A DNA stretch of 64,000 bases from SLJN01 sp964505385. GTDB taxonomy: Bacteria; Bacteroidota; Rhodothermia; Balneolales; Natronogracilivirgulaceae. Position numbers and translations under genes: made by a program. Within the stretch, counting starts at the first letter, position 1; each line of letters starts with the position of its first letter. Location: positions 62,001 to 126,000 of the forward strand of contig CAZDIA010000003.1 in assembly GCA_964505385.1 (NCBI GenBank), read 5' to 3'. The notes under the pieces were generated by a model. It saw only the letters and a program-made list of their open reading frames with translations, made no database searches and had not been told where the DNA came from. This document shows, one piece after another, positions 44,282-53,357 of the stretch.

Positions 44282-45520
44282 TCATTTACCCCGTAGTGCT
44301 TTCCACAAATTTCGAAGAATTTTTACCAGCACTACTCCCCATACCGGATAGTCCGGATAGTGAAATTCAGCTGAATATACCTGATTACGTCGGTAGAAAT
44401 TCCTCCATTGATTAAGCGAGTAATGCCATTCCGGATACTCACGCTTATATCGCAATGTGCAATTGATCAGGTCTTCGGTAATTTTGCCAAAATAAATATC
44501 ATCTTGCTGGAAGTCAGAAACTTCTGTCAGTTTAATACCCGTAACATCCTGATATGCTGCCAAAGGAAGATTCACACCGCTTAAGGGAGTCAATCCGATA
44601 AAAGCCCAGGAGCGAGGATTTATTTCTATTAAATAGTAATCCCCGGTACCGGAGTGTTGTTTGAATTCTATTTCACACACTCCAAATAATTTCAGGTTGG
44701 TGCAGATTTTCCGGCTAATGCGGATTAGCTCTTCAGGCACCGGTTCCGACTTTGCCATCACCCAGGTACCGGAGTCAGCCGGGTAGCCGCGAACTTTTCG
44801 ACTGGTAGAAATTTTTTGTATCCGGCTATTATGATCAGAATAAATGCCTACAGTGATATTCGTATCACTCATTCCCGGAATGTATTCAGATATAAATAAA
44901 TAATCCCGGTAACTTTCCCACTGACTTAAAAAAGTCCGAAGCTCTTCTTTGTTTTCAATGATGTTAAATCGCAAATCGGCAGGAAATGTAAATCCTCCTT
45001 CATCCTCCCCGGCAGAAAATCTGCGAATTCCTGGTTTTATCACGACAGGAAAAGAAATTTTTCCATCTTCCCGGAGTGCTTCATGAGGATCGTAAATTTT
45101 AGGTGTCGGATATCCTTGTTCTTCACCGAATTTATAGAATCTTCTCTTGTCCAACACTTCCCTGATCGCCTCAAAATCCGAAACCAAAGGAATAGCAACT
45201 TCTTGCAATTCATCCCTGTAGCGGGAGAGCGCCATCGCCCATTCGTCGTTGGTCGGAAAGATGACCGGTTTTTTGGGCAGACTCTTTGCAATGTTTATGA
45301 TCGTATCCACAAAACCCCGTTCATCACTGACCGGAGAGGGCACCTTTTTGAATTTCGCATAGCGTGAAAATGTGCCGATCTCCCGGCGGCAGTCAGCCGC
45401 AATACAGGGAATGCCCCGGTGCCCCAATTCCTGAAGTATGGCGAGGCCGTTGTAGTGGCAATTGCAAACGATCACCGGATTCGGTGAGACACCTTCATTC
45501 GTGATTCTCTGCTGTGGCAA
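44282..45520 (-). CDS. ATP-grasp domain carboxylate-amine ligase-like protein
   Basis: Up to 412 residues. TTG at 45520 is the longest start; GTG at 45475 (IVCNCHYNGLAILQELG) fits the start of the pre-ATP-grasp fold as well. Recognisable parts are FPTNDEWAMAL, LDKRRFYKFGEEQGYPTPKIYD, the ATP-binding Lys in FPVVIKPG, EYIPGMSDTNITVGIYSDH and the metal-binding CEIEFKQHSG ... YYLIEINPRSWAFIG. ATP-grasp ligases join a carboxylate to an amine. Next to sugar genes, it might add an amino acid to a surface polymer, but the substrate is open. It is divergent from the asparagine-synthase-like gene. Confidence 0.8.
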   Translation of the reverse strand: MPQQRITNEGVSPNPVIVCNCHYNGLAILQELGHRGIPCIAADCRREIGTFSRYAKFKKVPSPVSDERGFVDTIINIAKSLPKKPVIFPTNDEWAMALSRYRDELQEVAIPLVSDFEAIREVLDKRRFYKFGEEQGYPTPKIYDPHEALREDGKISFPVVIKPGIRRFSAGEDEGGFTFPADLRFNIIENKEELRTFLSQWESYRDYLFISEYIPGMSDTNITVGIYSDHNSRIQKISTSRKVRGYPADSGTWVMAKSEPVPEELIRISRKICTNLKLFGVCEIEFKQHSGTGDYYLIEINPRSWAFIGLTPLSGVNLPLAAYQDVTGIKLTEVSDFQQDDIYFGKITEDLINCTLRYKREYPEWHYSLNQWRNFYRRNQVYSAEFHYPDYPVWGVVLVKILRNLWKALRGK

Positions 45521-45772
45521 TATTATTAATCTTTCAATTATACCGTTTCAAACCGGAAGCTAAGATAGGATTTCCGGTAGAACTTTTTTGCACATCAACA
45601 GTCAATAATCAGATAATCCTGAATTAAGCCTAAATCCGCTTAAAATCGGGCTTTCATCAATGGTGTTTGTATCATCATGTTAAAAGATTTCAAAATTTAA
45701 CACTTATCCCTTGCTACCTCTACGTAAAGTATCCGGGGCTCGTTTATGAAATAAATTTAACAAGCTCAAATT

Positions 45773-47404
45773 TTGACCAATACATTGCGTACCGGTAGCA
45801 AAGACAGCATAATATTGCAGCTCAACGGATATGGTAAGTTCAGGTGGTCTAAAAACGAACAGACTCACGCTGCCGGATTCGCCTTTCTGGACGGCACCTA
45901 CCTTGATGCACCGGCACTGGCCAACAAATTAAGTAATCATCTTCCTGAGGAAATTCCTGAACTTCTACCCCGGCTATCCGGTAACTTTGCTCTCATTTAC
46001 AGTACTGAGCACCAGGTAATTGCTGCTGTTGATGGTATTCGGAGTCTCCCTTTATTCTACGGCAGAATCGGTGATCGCTTTGTGATAAGTGATTCGGCTG
46101 ATGTACTTTATGAAGAGATAAATCCGCCAAACATTCCTGCCGCCCGTGCCGCGGAATTTCTGTGTACATCCAAAGTAACCGGCCGTGAAACGCTGTTTCC
46201 TGAGATAAATCAGCTAAAGGCGGGAGAGTTTCTGCAAGTTAATATTGCTGAACCGGCAACTTTACAACTTTCCCGCTATTTCACATACGAACACGAACAA
46301 CCACCGAATCTTACTGAGGATCAACTACTTGAGCAACTTGATCAGGTTCATGTGAATGTTTTCAGCAAACTCATCGACAGCCTTGATGGCAGAAAGGCAA
46401 TTATTCCCCTTAGCGGCGGTGAGGACTCCCGGCTGATCGCCTGGATGATGAACCGCCTTGAATATGACAATGTGCTGTACCTGACCTATGGACCGAGAAA
46501 TAACTGGGAAGCTCAAATTGCAAAAGAAATTGCCGATCACTTCGGTATACCCTGGAAATTCATCTCCACTACCCACAAAAAATGGGAGTTTTGGTTCAAC
46601 CATACAGACAGAAAAAAGTGCGCTGCCAATTCAGATGGATTAACCAGTATGCCTCACCTGCAGGATTTCCCCATTGTGGCCGAACTTGTACATAATGGTG
46701 AGATCCCTGAAGATGCCGTTTTTATTCCCGGTCATTCCGGCGGCCTGATCACCGGAAGCCACACTCCCTCATCTTTAGTTAATCAGCATTCATTATCCGA
46801 CAAAAAACTGCTTTCGAAAATTCTGAATAAAAATTATTCAGCCTGGAATCTGAATGAGGTTGAGGAGCCATATCTTGAATATTTCAGATATAAAATTGCA
46901 GATATAACAAATCCAGCTGAAACAATGAGTGGCCCGGTACTTTGTGATCTTTCCGAATTCTGGGAATGGCAGGAACGACAGGCAAATTATATGGTTAATT
47001 CGGTAAGGGTTTATGAGTACTGGGGTTATGAGTGGCGTATTCCTCTTTGGGATATGGAGCTGGTACAATTCTGGAAATCGGTACCTGCACACCTGCGTGC
47101 CGACCGCAAATTATATAACACCTATGTTGATCGCTATCAGGATTTGCCGGTATCCGGGGCGAATTCACCCAAACTTCGTAAATTTAATTACTTTAAAAAT
47201 CCGCTTGTCAATACCCGTTACGGCAGGTTCGGAGGCAAAACCGCTTATCTGAAAAAAATAAAAGAAGTTACCAGGCCTCTGCCATTTAATTTTATCAAAC
47301 CTGACCGCAGGGTTATCCGGCACAAGGTGGGAGCAATCACTTCACTTATCTATCTGAATGAAATCATGGAGCGTACCGGGGCTGATATTGATTATTCAGA
47401 ATAG
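45773..47404 (+). CDS. Asparagine-synthase-like protein without an N-terminal catalytic Cys
   Basis: 543 residues. TTG at 45773 is the likely start, with no in-frame ATG in the early part. The N-terminal about 190 residues resemble the glutaminase domain of class II amidotransferases (LPRLSGNFALIYSTEHQVIAAVDGIRSLPLFYG) but the start (MTNTLRTGSKDS) has no Cys2, so it should not hydrolyse glutamine. The C-terminal synthetase part has the PP-loop SGGEDSR at residues 214-220. Members lacking Cys2 make amide or lactam bonds with other amine donors in glycan and antibiotic pathways. It may act with the ATP-grasp ligase next door. Confidence 0.82.
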   Translation: MTNTLRTGSKDSIILQLNGYGKFRWSKNEQTHAAGFAFLDGTYLDAPALANKLSNHLPEEIPELLPRLSGNFALIYSTEHQVIAAVDGIRSLPLFYGRIGDRFVISDSADVLYEEINPPNIPAARAAEFLCTSKVTGRETLFPEINQLKAGEFLQVNIAEPATLQLSRYFTYEHEQPPNLTEDQLLEQLDQVHVNVFSKLIDSLDGRKAIIPLSGGEDSRLIAWMMNRLEYDNVLYLTYGPRNNWEAQIAKEIADHFGIPWKFISTTHKKWEFWFNHTDRKKCAANSDGLTSMPHLQDFPIVAELVHNGEIPEDAVFIPGHSGGLITGSHTPSSLVNQHSLSDKKLLSKILNKNYSAWNLNEVEEPYLEYFRYKIADITNPAETMSGPVLCDLSEFWEWQERQANYMVNSVRVYEYWGYEWRIPLWDMELVQFWKSVPAHLRADRKLYNTYVDRYQDLPVSGANSPKLRKFNYFKNPLVNTRYGRFGGKTAYLKKIKEVTRPLPFNFIKPDRRVIRHKVGAITSLIYLNEIMERTGADIDYSE

Positions 47405-47607
47405 CAAAAAGATTTCCGGTACAGTTTTCCAAAGTTGTCTGCGGTAATTAGTGCATGAATCCAGGGAATTTTAAATAACACCTCCTCCATTTGTATCACT
47501 GAGATTACGGCCAGAACATAGTTGTTTGGTTCATCCCCGTGATTATTTTTTAATTTTTTGGCCTTATATTTAGGCGCTTTCAACTAACCAATCACCCAAA
47601 CTTTTTT

Positions 47608-48870
47608 ATGGCGGCAAAAAAATTTCAGACACACCACGGAATGCACGACCTGCTTCCGGAAGACACCATTAACTGGCAAAAACTGGAATCCATCATACAT
47701 AAAGTAGCCGCCCGGTATCATTTTCAGGAAATCCGTACTCCGATACTCGAACCCACCGAACTTATAGCGCGCGGTGTAGGCCAGCTTACTGATATTGTAT
47801 CCAAAGAGATGTTTACATTTGAACGGGGTGAGGACCATTATTGCCTTCGGCCGGAAGGTACTGCTCCGGTGGCGCGAGCTTATGTTCAACACAACCTGCA
47901 CCAGCGGGGCGGAAGCCAGAAATTATTTTACATTGGTCCCTTTTTCCGGGCAGAACGACCTCAAAAAGGACGTCAGCGTCAGTTTCATCAATTTGGTGCC
48001 GAGCTAATCGGTACCCCCGATCCGATGGCTGATATTGAGATCATCTCGATGATGATGGAAATTTATAACGAGATCGGCCTTACCGATACGTCCCTGCTGC
48101 TCAACTCTGTAGGTGACCCTGAAACCCGGAAAAATTATAAATCAGCTTTGCAGGAGCACTTCAAGCCGAATCTTGAAAAAATGAGCGAAGTCTCCCAAAA
48201 CCGGTTTCAGACGAATCCGATGCGTATTCTGGATTCCAAGGAGAAGGAGGATCAACCTTTCATCGAAAACGCTCCGGTGATCGGCGATTACCTTTCCGAA
48301 CAAAGCAGAAACCATTTTGATAAGGTTTGTCATTATCTCAAGCAACTTGAAATTCCCTATCAAATTGAGCCGCGGTTGGTCAGAGGTCTTGATTACTATA
48401 CAGAAACCGCCTTTGAATTAATCAGTGACCACATCGGCTCTCAGGATGCGCTCGGAGGTGGTGGCCGGTATGATCTGCTGATCGAAGATGTCGGCGGTCC
48501 GCCGACTCCTGCGGTCGGATTCGCCTGCGGGATAGAACGGCTGTTTCTTGCCGCCCAATCAACAGGCGTAGATCTGAATGTTGAAGAATCGCTTGATGTA
48601 TATATCGTAACACGAGGTGAACAGGCCAGAGAATGGGCACTTAATAACCTTGAAGCCATTCGCAAACTCGGCATCAGTGCCACCATGAACTTTGACGGGA
48701 AATCCATCAAAGCTCAAATGAAAGATGCTAACCGGAAATTGGCGCGTTTCAGTGTTATTGTCGGGGATGAGGAATTGGAAAGTGATCAATTCACTTTGCG
48801 AAATATGCATGAAAGTGAAGAATATCAACTATCAAAAGCGGAGCTTTTGGAAAAACTATCCGGCATCTGA
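47608..48870 (+). CDS. hisS: Histidine--tRNA ligase
   Basis: 420 residues, the usual length. It charges tRNA-His. Motif 1 (FQEIRTPILEPTELIARGVG), motif 2 (YCLRPEGTAPVARAYVQHNL, RAERPQKGRQRQFHQFGAELIG), the His A/B boxes (RGLDYYTETAFELI, and ALGGGGRYD), and motif 3 (PAVGFACGIERLFLA) are all seen, followed by the anticodon-binding domain. It stands alone, 30 kb from the his operon, so it may be controlled separately. Confidence 0.97.
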   Translation: MAAKKFQTHHGMHDLLPEDTINWQKLESIIHKVAARYHFQEIRTPILEPTELIARGVGQLTDIVSKEMFTFERGEDHYCLRPEGTAPVARAYVQHNLHQRGGSQKLFYIGPFFRAERPQKGRQRQFHQFGAELIGTPDPMADIEIISMMMEIYNEIGLTDTSLLLNSVGDPETRKNYKSALQEHFKPNLEKMSEVSQNRFQTNPMRILDSKEKEDQPFIENAPVIGDYLSEQSRNHFDKVCHYLKQLEIPYQIEPRLVRGLDYYTETAFELISDHIGSQDALGGGGRYDLLIEDVGGPPTPAVGFACGIERLFLAAQSTGVDLNVEESLDVYIVTRGEQAREWALNNLEAIRKLGISATMNFDGKSIKAQMKDANRKLARFSVIVGDEELESDQFTLRNMHESEEYQLSKAELLEKLSGI

Positions 48871-48968
48871 CTTACAATTTTCTGATTGAATCGCTGGTTT
48901 TATATTTAGTCAGATTTAGATTATATAAGGGTTGATTTAAAGGAAACATTCACTTAGCCTGCAGTACC

Positions 48969-50243
48969 ATGCGCTTACGGATACTGGTATTTCTGTTAAT
49001 TGTCGTCATCATTCTGTTTGTTGCCAATTATATCACCGGCCGGGTCATCGCCGGTATCCTTGATGATGTTATTCAGGAACAGGTTGCTGAGCAAACACCT
49101 GATGCTACCATCAGCTACGACCGTATTGGAGTCAACCCGTTTATGGCCAGGGTTCATCTGGATGATCTGGATTTCTCAAACCCGGATAATCACCGGTTTG
49201 TTAGCGAACGTACAAGCCTGCATCTATCCTTTCTGAATGTGCTGAGAGCTGTTCGGTCTGACGAGCCGCTGAATCGCATCGAATCTTTTGTGATTGTCAG
49301 CCGCAACTCCGACTGGCATGATATTGAAATTGATCGTTCCATATCTTTTTCGGAAGGAGAATGGCAATTTCACGGAAATCTGGGCAAACTATTCGGTGAA
49401 GATGGCCGGCCAATTACAAATGACAAGCAGCAACGCATTAGCTTTACCCTTAGCCGTCCGGTTTTAAGTAATTACTTTGATGATACTCCCGTCGCTGATT
49501 TTCTTTCCCCTATTCCCGAGAATGCTGATTTTAATAGAATCAACGGTATGCTTGAATATCGCCCGGAAGAAGAAAAGTCATACCTTCGGTCACTTACTAT
49601 GGAGTCACAGGATTTGGATGTCGTCGTAAACGGCGAGTTCACTTATGATGAAAGCCGGGCTTATTTGTTAAATCCGAAAAATATTCAGATGAATTTTGAG
49701 TCGGACAGTCAGCCCGGGGAAACCGCATTTTGGATCAGTCCTGATTTTGGCAGAGTAACGGCGCGTTCAGCTTCAATATCCGGCGACTTAAATTACACAC
49801 GGGAAGAACGCCATTCCTGGCTGCTTGAGGATATTAATATAAATTATGCGTTAAGTAATCCTGATCTGATGCCGGCAGAGTCTTTGCAGCAAAACTACGG
49901 CAACCTGTTTCAAAATTTGGGCATAAACACCTCCCGCTTGCCGGCCCGGCGATGGCAGGGAGATATCTCGTATCAGAATAATACCATTATAGTTCGTGAC
50001 ACCGAAATTGAAACCGCATTTTTTGATCTCGGCATTAGTCTCGAAATTATGGCTGAAGACCGGCAGGATATTCGCGTTGATGACGGGCGAATACGCGTTC
50101 ATAACCAAAGCAGTGAGTTCCGGGAGTTTCTCAACGACCTGGAAACACTAATCGGCCTGAACTTAAAAAGAGAAGATGATGAGTTGATTATGCGCCTCAG
50201 CGGACCGGTTCAGGATCTGAGCTTTCAATTCGGGGATGAGTGA
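48969..50243 (+). CDS. AsmA/DUF748-like membrane-anchored protein
   Basis: 424 residues. An N-terminal anchor (LRILVFLLIVVIILFVANYI) is followed by a long beta-rich exported part with the AsmA-type start ATISYDRIGVNPFMARVHLDDLDFSNPDN and repeated short strands, ending in MRLSGPVQDLSFQFG. AsmA-like proteins form bridges for lipid movement between membranes or affect outer-membrane assembly; this one is much shorter than TamB and lacks a clear C-terminal barrel-binding region. Family assignment rests on overall pattern only. It follows hisS by 98 bp. Confidence 0.6.
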   Translation: MRLRILVFLLIVVIILFVANYITGRVIAGILDDVIQEQVAEQTPDATISYDRIGVNPFMARVHLDDLDFSNPDNHRFVSERTSLHLSFLNVLRAVRSDEPLNRIESFVIVSRNSDWHDIEIDRSISFSEGEWQFHGNLGKLFGEDGRPITNDKQQRISFTLSRPVLSNYFDDTPVADFLSPIPENADFNRINGMLEYRPEEEKSYLRSLTMESQDLDVVVNGEFTYDESRAYLLNPKNIQMNFESDSQPGETAFWISPDFGRVTARSASISGDLNYTREERHSWLLEDININYALSNPDLMPAESLQQNYGNLFQNLGINTSRLPARRWQGDISYQNNTIIVRDTEIETAFFDLGISLEIMAEDRQDIRVDDGRIRVHNQSSEFREFLNDLETLIGLNLKREDDELIMRLSGPVQDLSFQFGDE

Positions 50244-50267
50244 TTCAGATAATTTTTTATTTAATGT

Positions 50268-50405
50268 CTGTAAGAAAACTCAAAGTGCCCTAAGAAAACG
50301 CCAAGATCAAGGCGCGCGAAGTCCCAAAAAGCGCAGTGTACACAACTTACACGAGCATTTTTGGGGCGAGCGGAACGAAGATATTGGCGTTTTCTTAGAG
50401 GCACT
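50268..50405. repeat. Palindromic repeat, copy B
   Basis: In the 310-bp intergenic region after the AsmA-like gene. The core 50284-50405 has near-perfect inverted ends: AGTGCCCTAAGAAAACGCCA on the left and TTGGCGTTTTCTTAGAGGCA then CT on the right. The middle also pairs (GTCCCAAAAAGCGCAGTGTA with TACACGAGCATTTTTGGGGC), so nearly the whole core can form one hairpin of about 55 bp. The left flank AAGAAAACTCAA repeats the arm sequence as in copy A. The rest of this intergenic region (50406-50553) has no gene. Confidence 0.88.
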
Positions 50406-50553
50406 ATTTAATAACAATTACCCGGATACTTGCAATTATAACGTGATTGAAATTCAAGGTTTTCAATAAACTTTTACATACCTATTTTTGTTCATTTGCA
50501 AATAAGATGCATTTGTCGCTTCTTGTGTTTAACTATGTGTTGAAAAATAATCT

Positions 50554-51843
50554 ATGGTACTTTTATCAGAGCCCCTTTCAAGGGCTTACGTGTGTTTGCG
50601 ATACAAGTTAATTTCCGGGATTGTTGCAATTCTGTTTCTCTCGGTTCAGGAAGGCTCTGCTCAAAATGGTACTGTTAAGCTCGCTTTGGAGGATGTCAGA
50701 TCCTATGTTGAGTCCTATAGCCCCTATTATCAGTCGCTTTCCGAACGAACCGATGCCGAATCCAGTCAGCTTGATGTCGGTTTGCAGCGAAATAATCCCT
50801 CTCTACAATATGAGATGGAGTACCTGGGCGACGACGCAAATTATGAATTGGAACAGTCGCTGTTTTTGGAACAAACCATTGAAAGACCCCGGTTATATCG
50901 AAGCAGGTCCAGCAGCGCCGACTATCAGCATGAATCGCTTCATTTTAACAAAGAGGCGCGGGGGCGTGAGTTTATTTCGAATGTCCGCTCGGAATACACC
51001 CTGTTGGTGGTCTTGCAGCATCACATTGATATCAAGGAGAAGCTGATTGAAAAGATTGATCGTCTGGCGGATGTTGGAGCCTCCCAGGCTGAGGCGGGGG
51101 ATCTGTCGGCGCTGGATCGTCAACTGATTGAGCTCAACCGGCAGAGTCTGTCGAATGAGCTGGTTGAACTGAAAGTAGCCCACGAGCAAAAATTGGCGGA
51201 CTGGAAGACCGATATGGGCATTGATTCTGAAACGGAGGTAGATTTGACCTCGGAAATCACCATAACCGATATCTCTCTACCCGAAATGCCGGATACGGCA
51301 GAGCTGCTCGCAAATCATCCGGATATCAAAAGTATTGAGTACTCATCCCGCGCGGCCGGTGAAAATATCCGAAGCGCCGAGCTCAGAAGGCTTCCCGAGT
51401 TTGATGTATCCGCCGGATACAAAAGATTGAATCCCGACTGGAATGGATTTCTGGTCGGCGTCTCGGTACCGCTGCCTGTCATTAATAGAAATGAGGCCGA
51501 AATTGAACAGCGGCGCGCCGAAGAAAGACAGCTGGAGTATGATCATCAAAATCGCCGGCAAGCTCTGGAAAATGCCTGGCAGAGTAACCGAAGTATTTTG
51601 GACCGATATCATTCCGAAATCAGCGAGACCGATTCGGATTTACTTGATATGAGCGAATTCGGCAGGCGCATCATCAACAGTTTTACCGAGGGGAATTTAT
51701 CCCTGACAGAAGCCCTCAGCTCACTGGAAATGGGAGCCAATGGCTACGCCGCCTACCTTTCGAAAGTGAGCGGATATTACGAGGCATTAGGACGGCTCGA
51801 ATTTATTACCCAAAACAAATATATCGAAGATTGCTGCAATTAA
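50554..51843 (+). CDS. TolC-family outer-membrane efflux protein
   Basis: 429 residues with signal peptide (LISGIVAILFLSVQEGSAQ within the first 36 residues). Two outer-membrane efflux protein repeats follow, with long helical stretches (RRAEERQLEYDHQNRRQALENAW) and NPSLQYEMEYLG. It forms the outer-membrane tunnel of a tripartite pump. The adaptor gene starts 5 bp after its stop and the RND pump follows, so this is the CzcC/CusC position in a CzcCBA-like operon. Confidence 0.9.
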   Translation: MVLLSEPLSRAYVCLRYKLISGIVAILFLSVQEGSAQNGTVKLALEDVRSYVESYSPYYQSLSERTDAESSQLDVGLQRNNPSLQYEMEYLGDDANYELEQSLFLEQTIERPRLYRSRSSSADYQHESLHFNKEARGREFISNVRSEYTLLVVLQHHIDIKEKLIEKIDRLADVGASQAEAGDLSALDRQLIELNRQSLSNELVELKVAHEQKLADWKTDMGIDSETEVDLTSEITITDISLPEMPDTAELLANHPDIKSIEYSSRAAGENIRSAELRRLPEFDVSAGYKRLNPDWNGFLVGVSVPLPVINRNEAEIEQRRAEERQLEYDHQNRRQALENAWQSNRSILDRYHSEISETDSDLLDMSEFGRRIINSFTEGNLSLTEALSSLEMGANGYAAYLSKVSGYYEALGRLEFITQNKYIEDCCN

Positions 51844-51848
51844 ACGCG

Positions 51849-53345
51849 ATGAAACATCGAAAAACGGATAGACGGTTCTTGTTCGCCGGATTGATCTCAA
51901 CATTAATGTTGATCTATGCCTGTGAACGCGTAGATGACCATGATCATGATCATGACGATGAACCCGATTACGAATACCACAGCGTCACCTATTGGGGTGA
52001 TAATTTTGAATTGCTTTTCAGCTTTGAGACTCACAGCTCCAGTATCGAAGGAACAGCCTATTTATCAGACCGTAATAATCGCCCGGTTACTGCCGATTTT
52101 ACAGAGCTACATCTCCACATCAGCGAAGGAGAAAAACTTGACTCCGGAGAGTTTGAAATGGATGAAGAAGGGCAATTCCATTTTGAGCTCCTTCACGATG
52201 GCTCGGAGGAGTTCACGATATCAGGAGAGTTTTACGGTGAGGAGTTGTCTGCAAGTTTTGAAACCCAGCGATTTGATACCGGTGATAAACCCGGCCGTCA
52301 TGGAGTTCATTTTTCGAAAGAGCGACAATGGCTGGTTGATATCGCATCGGGCGATAGCGAATATCAACAGGTGTTTGCTTCGTTCTCAGCGCCCGGAAAA
52401 GCACGAGTTAATAAAAGTTACTACGCTGAAATAACTTCCCCGGTATCAGGTCATCTGGATTCCGGCGAGCATGGCGGGTTGGTTGTTGAAGAAGGGGAAA
52501 CCGTTTCCGCCGGGGATAAACTTGCGTTGGTAGCACCAAGGTTGAACATTACCGGAAGCTGGCTCGATCGCCAAATCGATTATTATGAAGCTCGTGAGGA
52601 GATGGAACGGGCTGAACGTCTGCGAGAAGACGATGCGATTTCCTCACGGGAGTATGAAATGCGCCGCCGTCAGTATGAAGCGCAGCAATTCGTATTTGAT
52701 CATTATCTGGAACATTCAATTGATCAGCACATCAACCTGGATAGCAATTACGTGGAGCTTCTCGCGCCTTTCGACGGTGTCATCGGGTCGGTTGATGTAA
52801 ATACCGGCTCCTCTGTCGAAGAAGGTCAGCAGCTCATTACCCTATTTGATGCCGACCAGCTCTGGCTCGATCTGCAGGCCTATCCCGATGACATCGAAGA
52901 AATGGAAGATATTCGGGCGGTTTCCTGGAAAACCGGCAATTCCGGCGACCGGCACCATTTGGAAAACGATCTAATCCGGCAAACCTCAACCGCCGGATCA
53001 TCCGAAGACGGCATCCGCCAAACCCTTCATATCAAACCGGAGGCCGGAGCTACGGGAATTCTCCCGAATCGTAACATCTCAGCACGGGTGTATCACAGCG
53101 ACTCAGAGGAAGTTCTTGCTGTCCCGTCATCCGCCATTTTCGATCAGGATGCCTACAAGGTGGTTTTTGTACAAACGCAGGGAGACCGGTTTGAAAAACG
53201 CATGGTTGAAACCGGTAACAGCTACGACGGGTGGACCGAAATCCGCGACGGCTTGCATGAGGATGAAAGAGTGGCGACCGATGGCGTTTATGCGGTATTT
53301 CTGGAAGCCGGTAATGTAGAAGTTAGCGACAGTCACGACCACTAA
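51849..53345 (+). CDS. RND efflux periplasmic adaptor with His/Asp-rich N-terminus and extra N-domain
   Basis: 498 residues from ATG 51849; a TTG at 51831 adds six. The N-terminus carries a lipobox (STLMLIYAC) so it is a lipoprotein, then the metal-binding-looking DDHDHDHDDEPDYEYH. Residues about 40-160 are a beta-rich extra domain (NFELLFSFETHSSSIEGTAYL) that I cannot assign. The HlyD/CzcB core follows: lipoyl half AEITSPVSGHLDSGEHGG, a short hairpin around EEMERAERLREDDAIS, VELLAPFDGVIGSVDVNTGSSVEEG, and beta-barrel LHEDERVATDGVYAVF. It links the inner RND pump to TolC. Ends HDH, also His-rich. Confidence 0.88.
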   Translation: MKHRKTDRRFLFAGLISTLMLIYACERVDDHDHDHDDEPDYEYHSVTYWGDNFELLFSFETHSSSIEGTAYLSDRNNRPVTADFTELHLHISEGEKLDSGEFEMDEEGQFHFELLHDGSEEFTISGEFYGEELSASFETQRFDTGDKPGRHGVHFSKERQWLVDIASGDSEYQQVFASFSAPGKARVNKSYYAEITSPVSGHLDSGEHGGLVVEEGETVSAGDKLALVAPRLNITGSWLDRQIDYYEAREEMERAERLREDDAISSREYEMRRRQYEAQQFVFDHYLEHSIDQHINLDSNYVELLAPFDGVIGSVDVNTGSSVEEGQQLITLFDADQLWLDLQAYPDDIEEMEDIRAVSWKTGNSGDRHHLENDLIRQTSTAGSSEDGIRQTLHIKPEAGATGILPNRNISARVYHSDSEEVLAVPSSAIFDQDAYKVVFVQTQGDRFEKRMVETGNSYDGWTEIRDGLHEDERVATDGVYAVFLEAGNVEVSDSHDH

Positions 53346-53357
53346 GGGATAAGCCGT

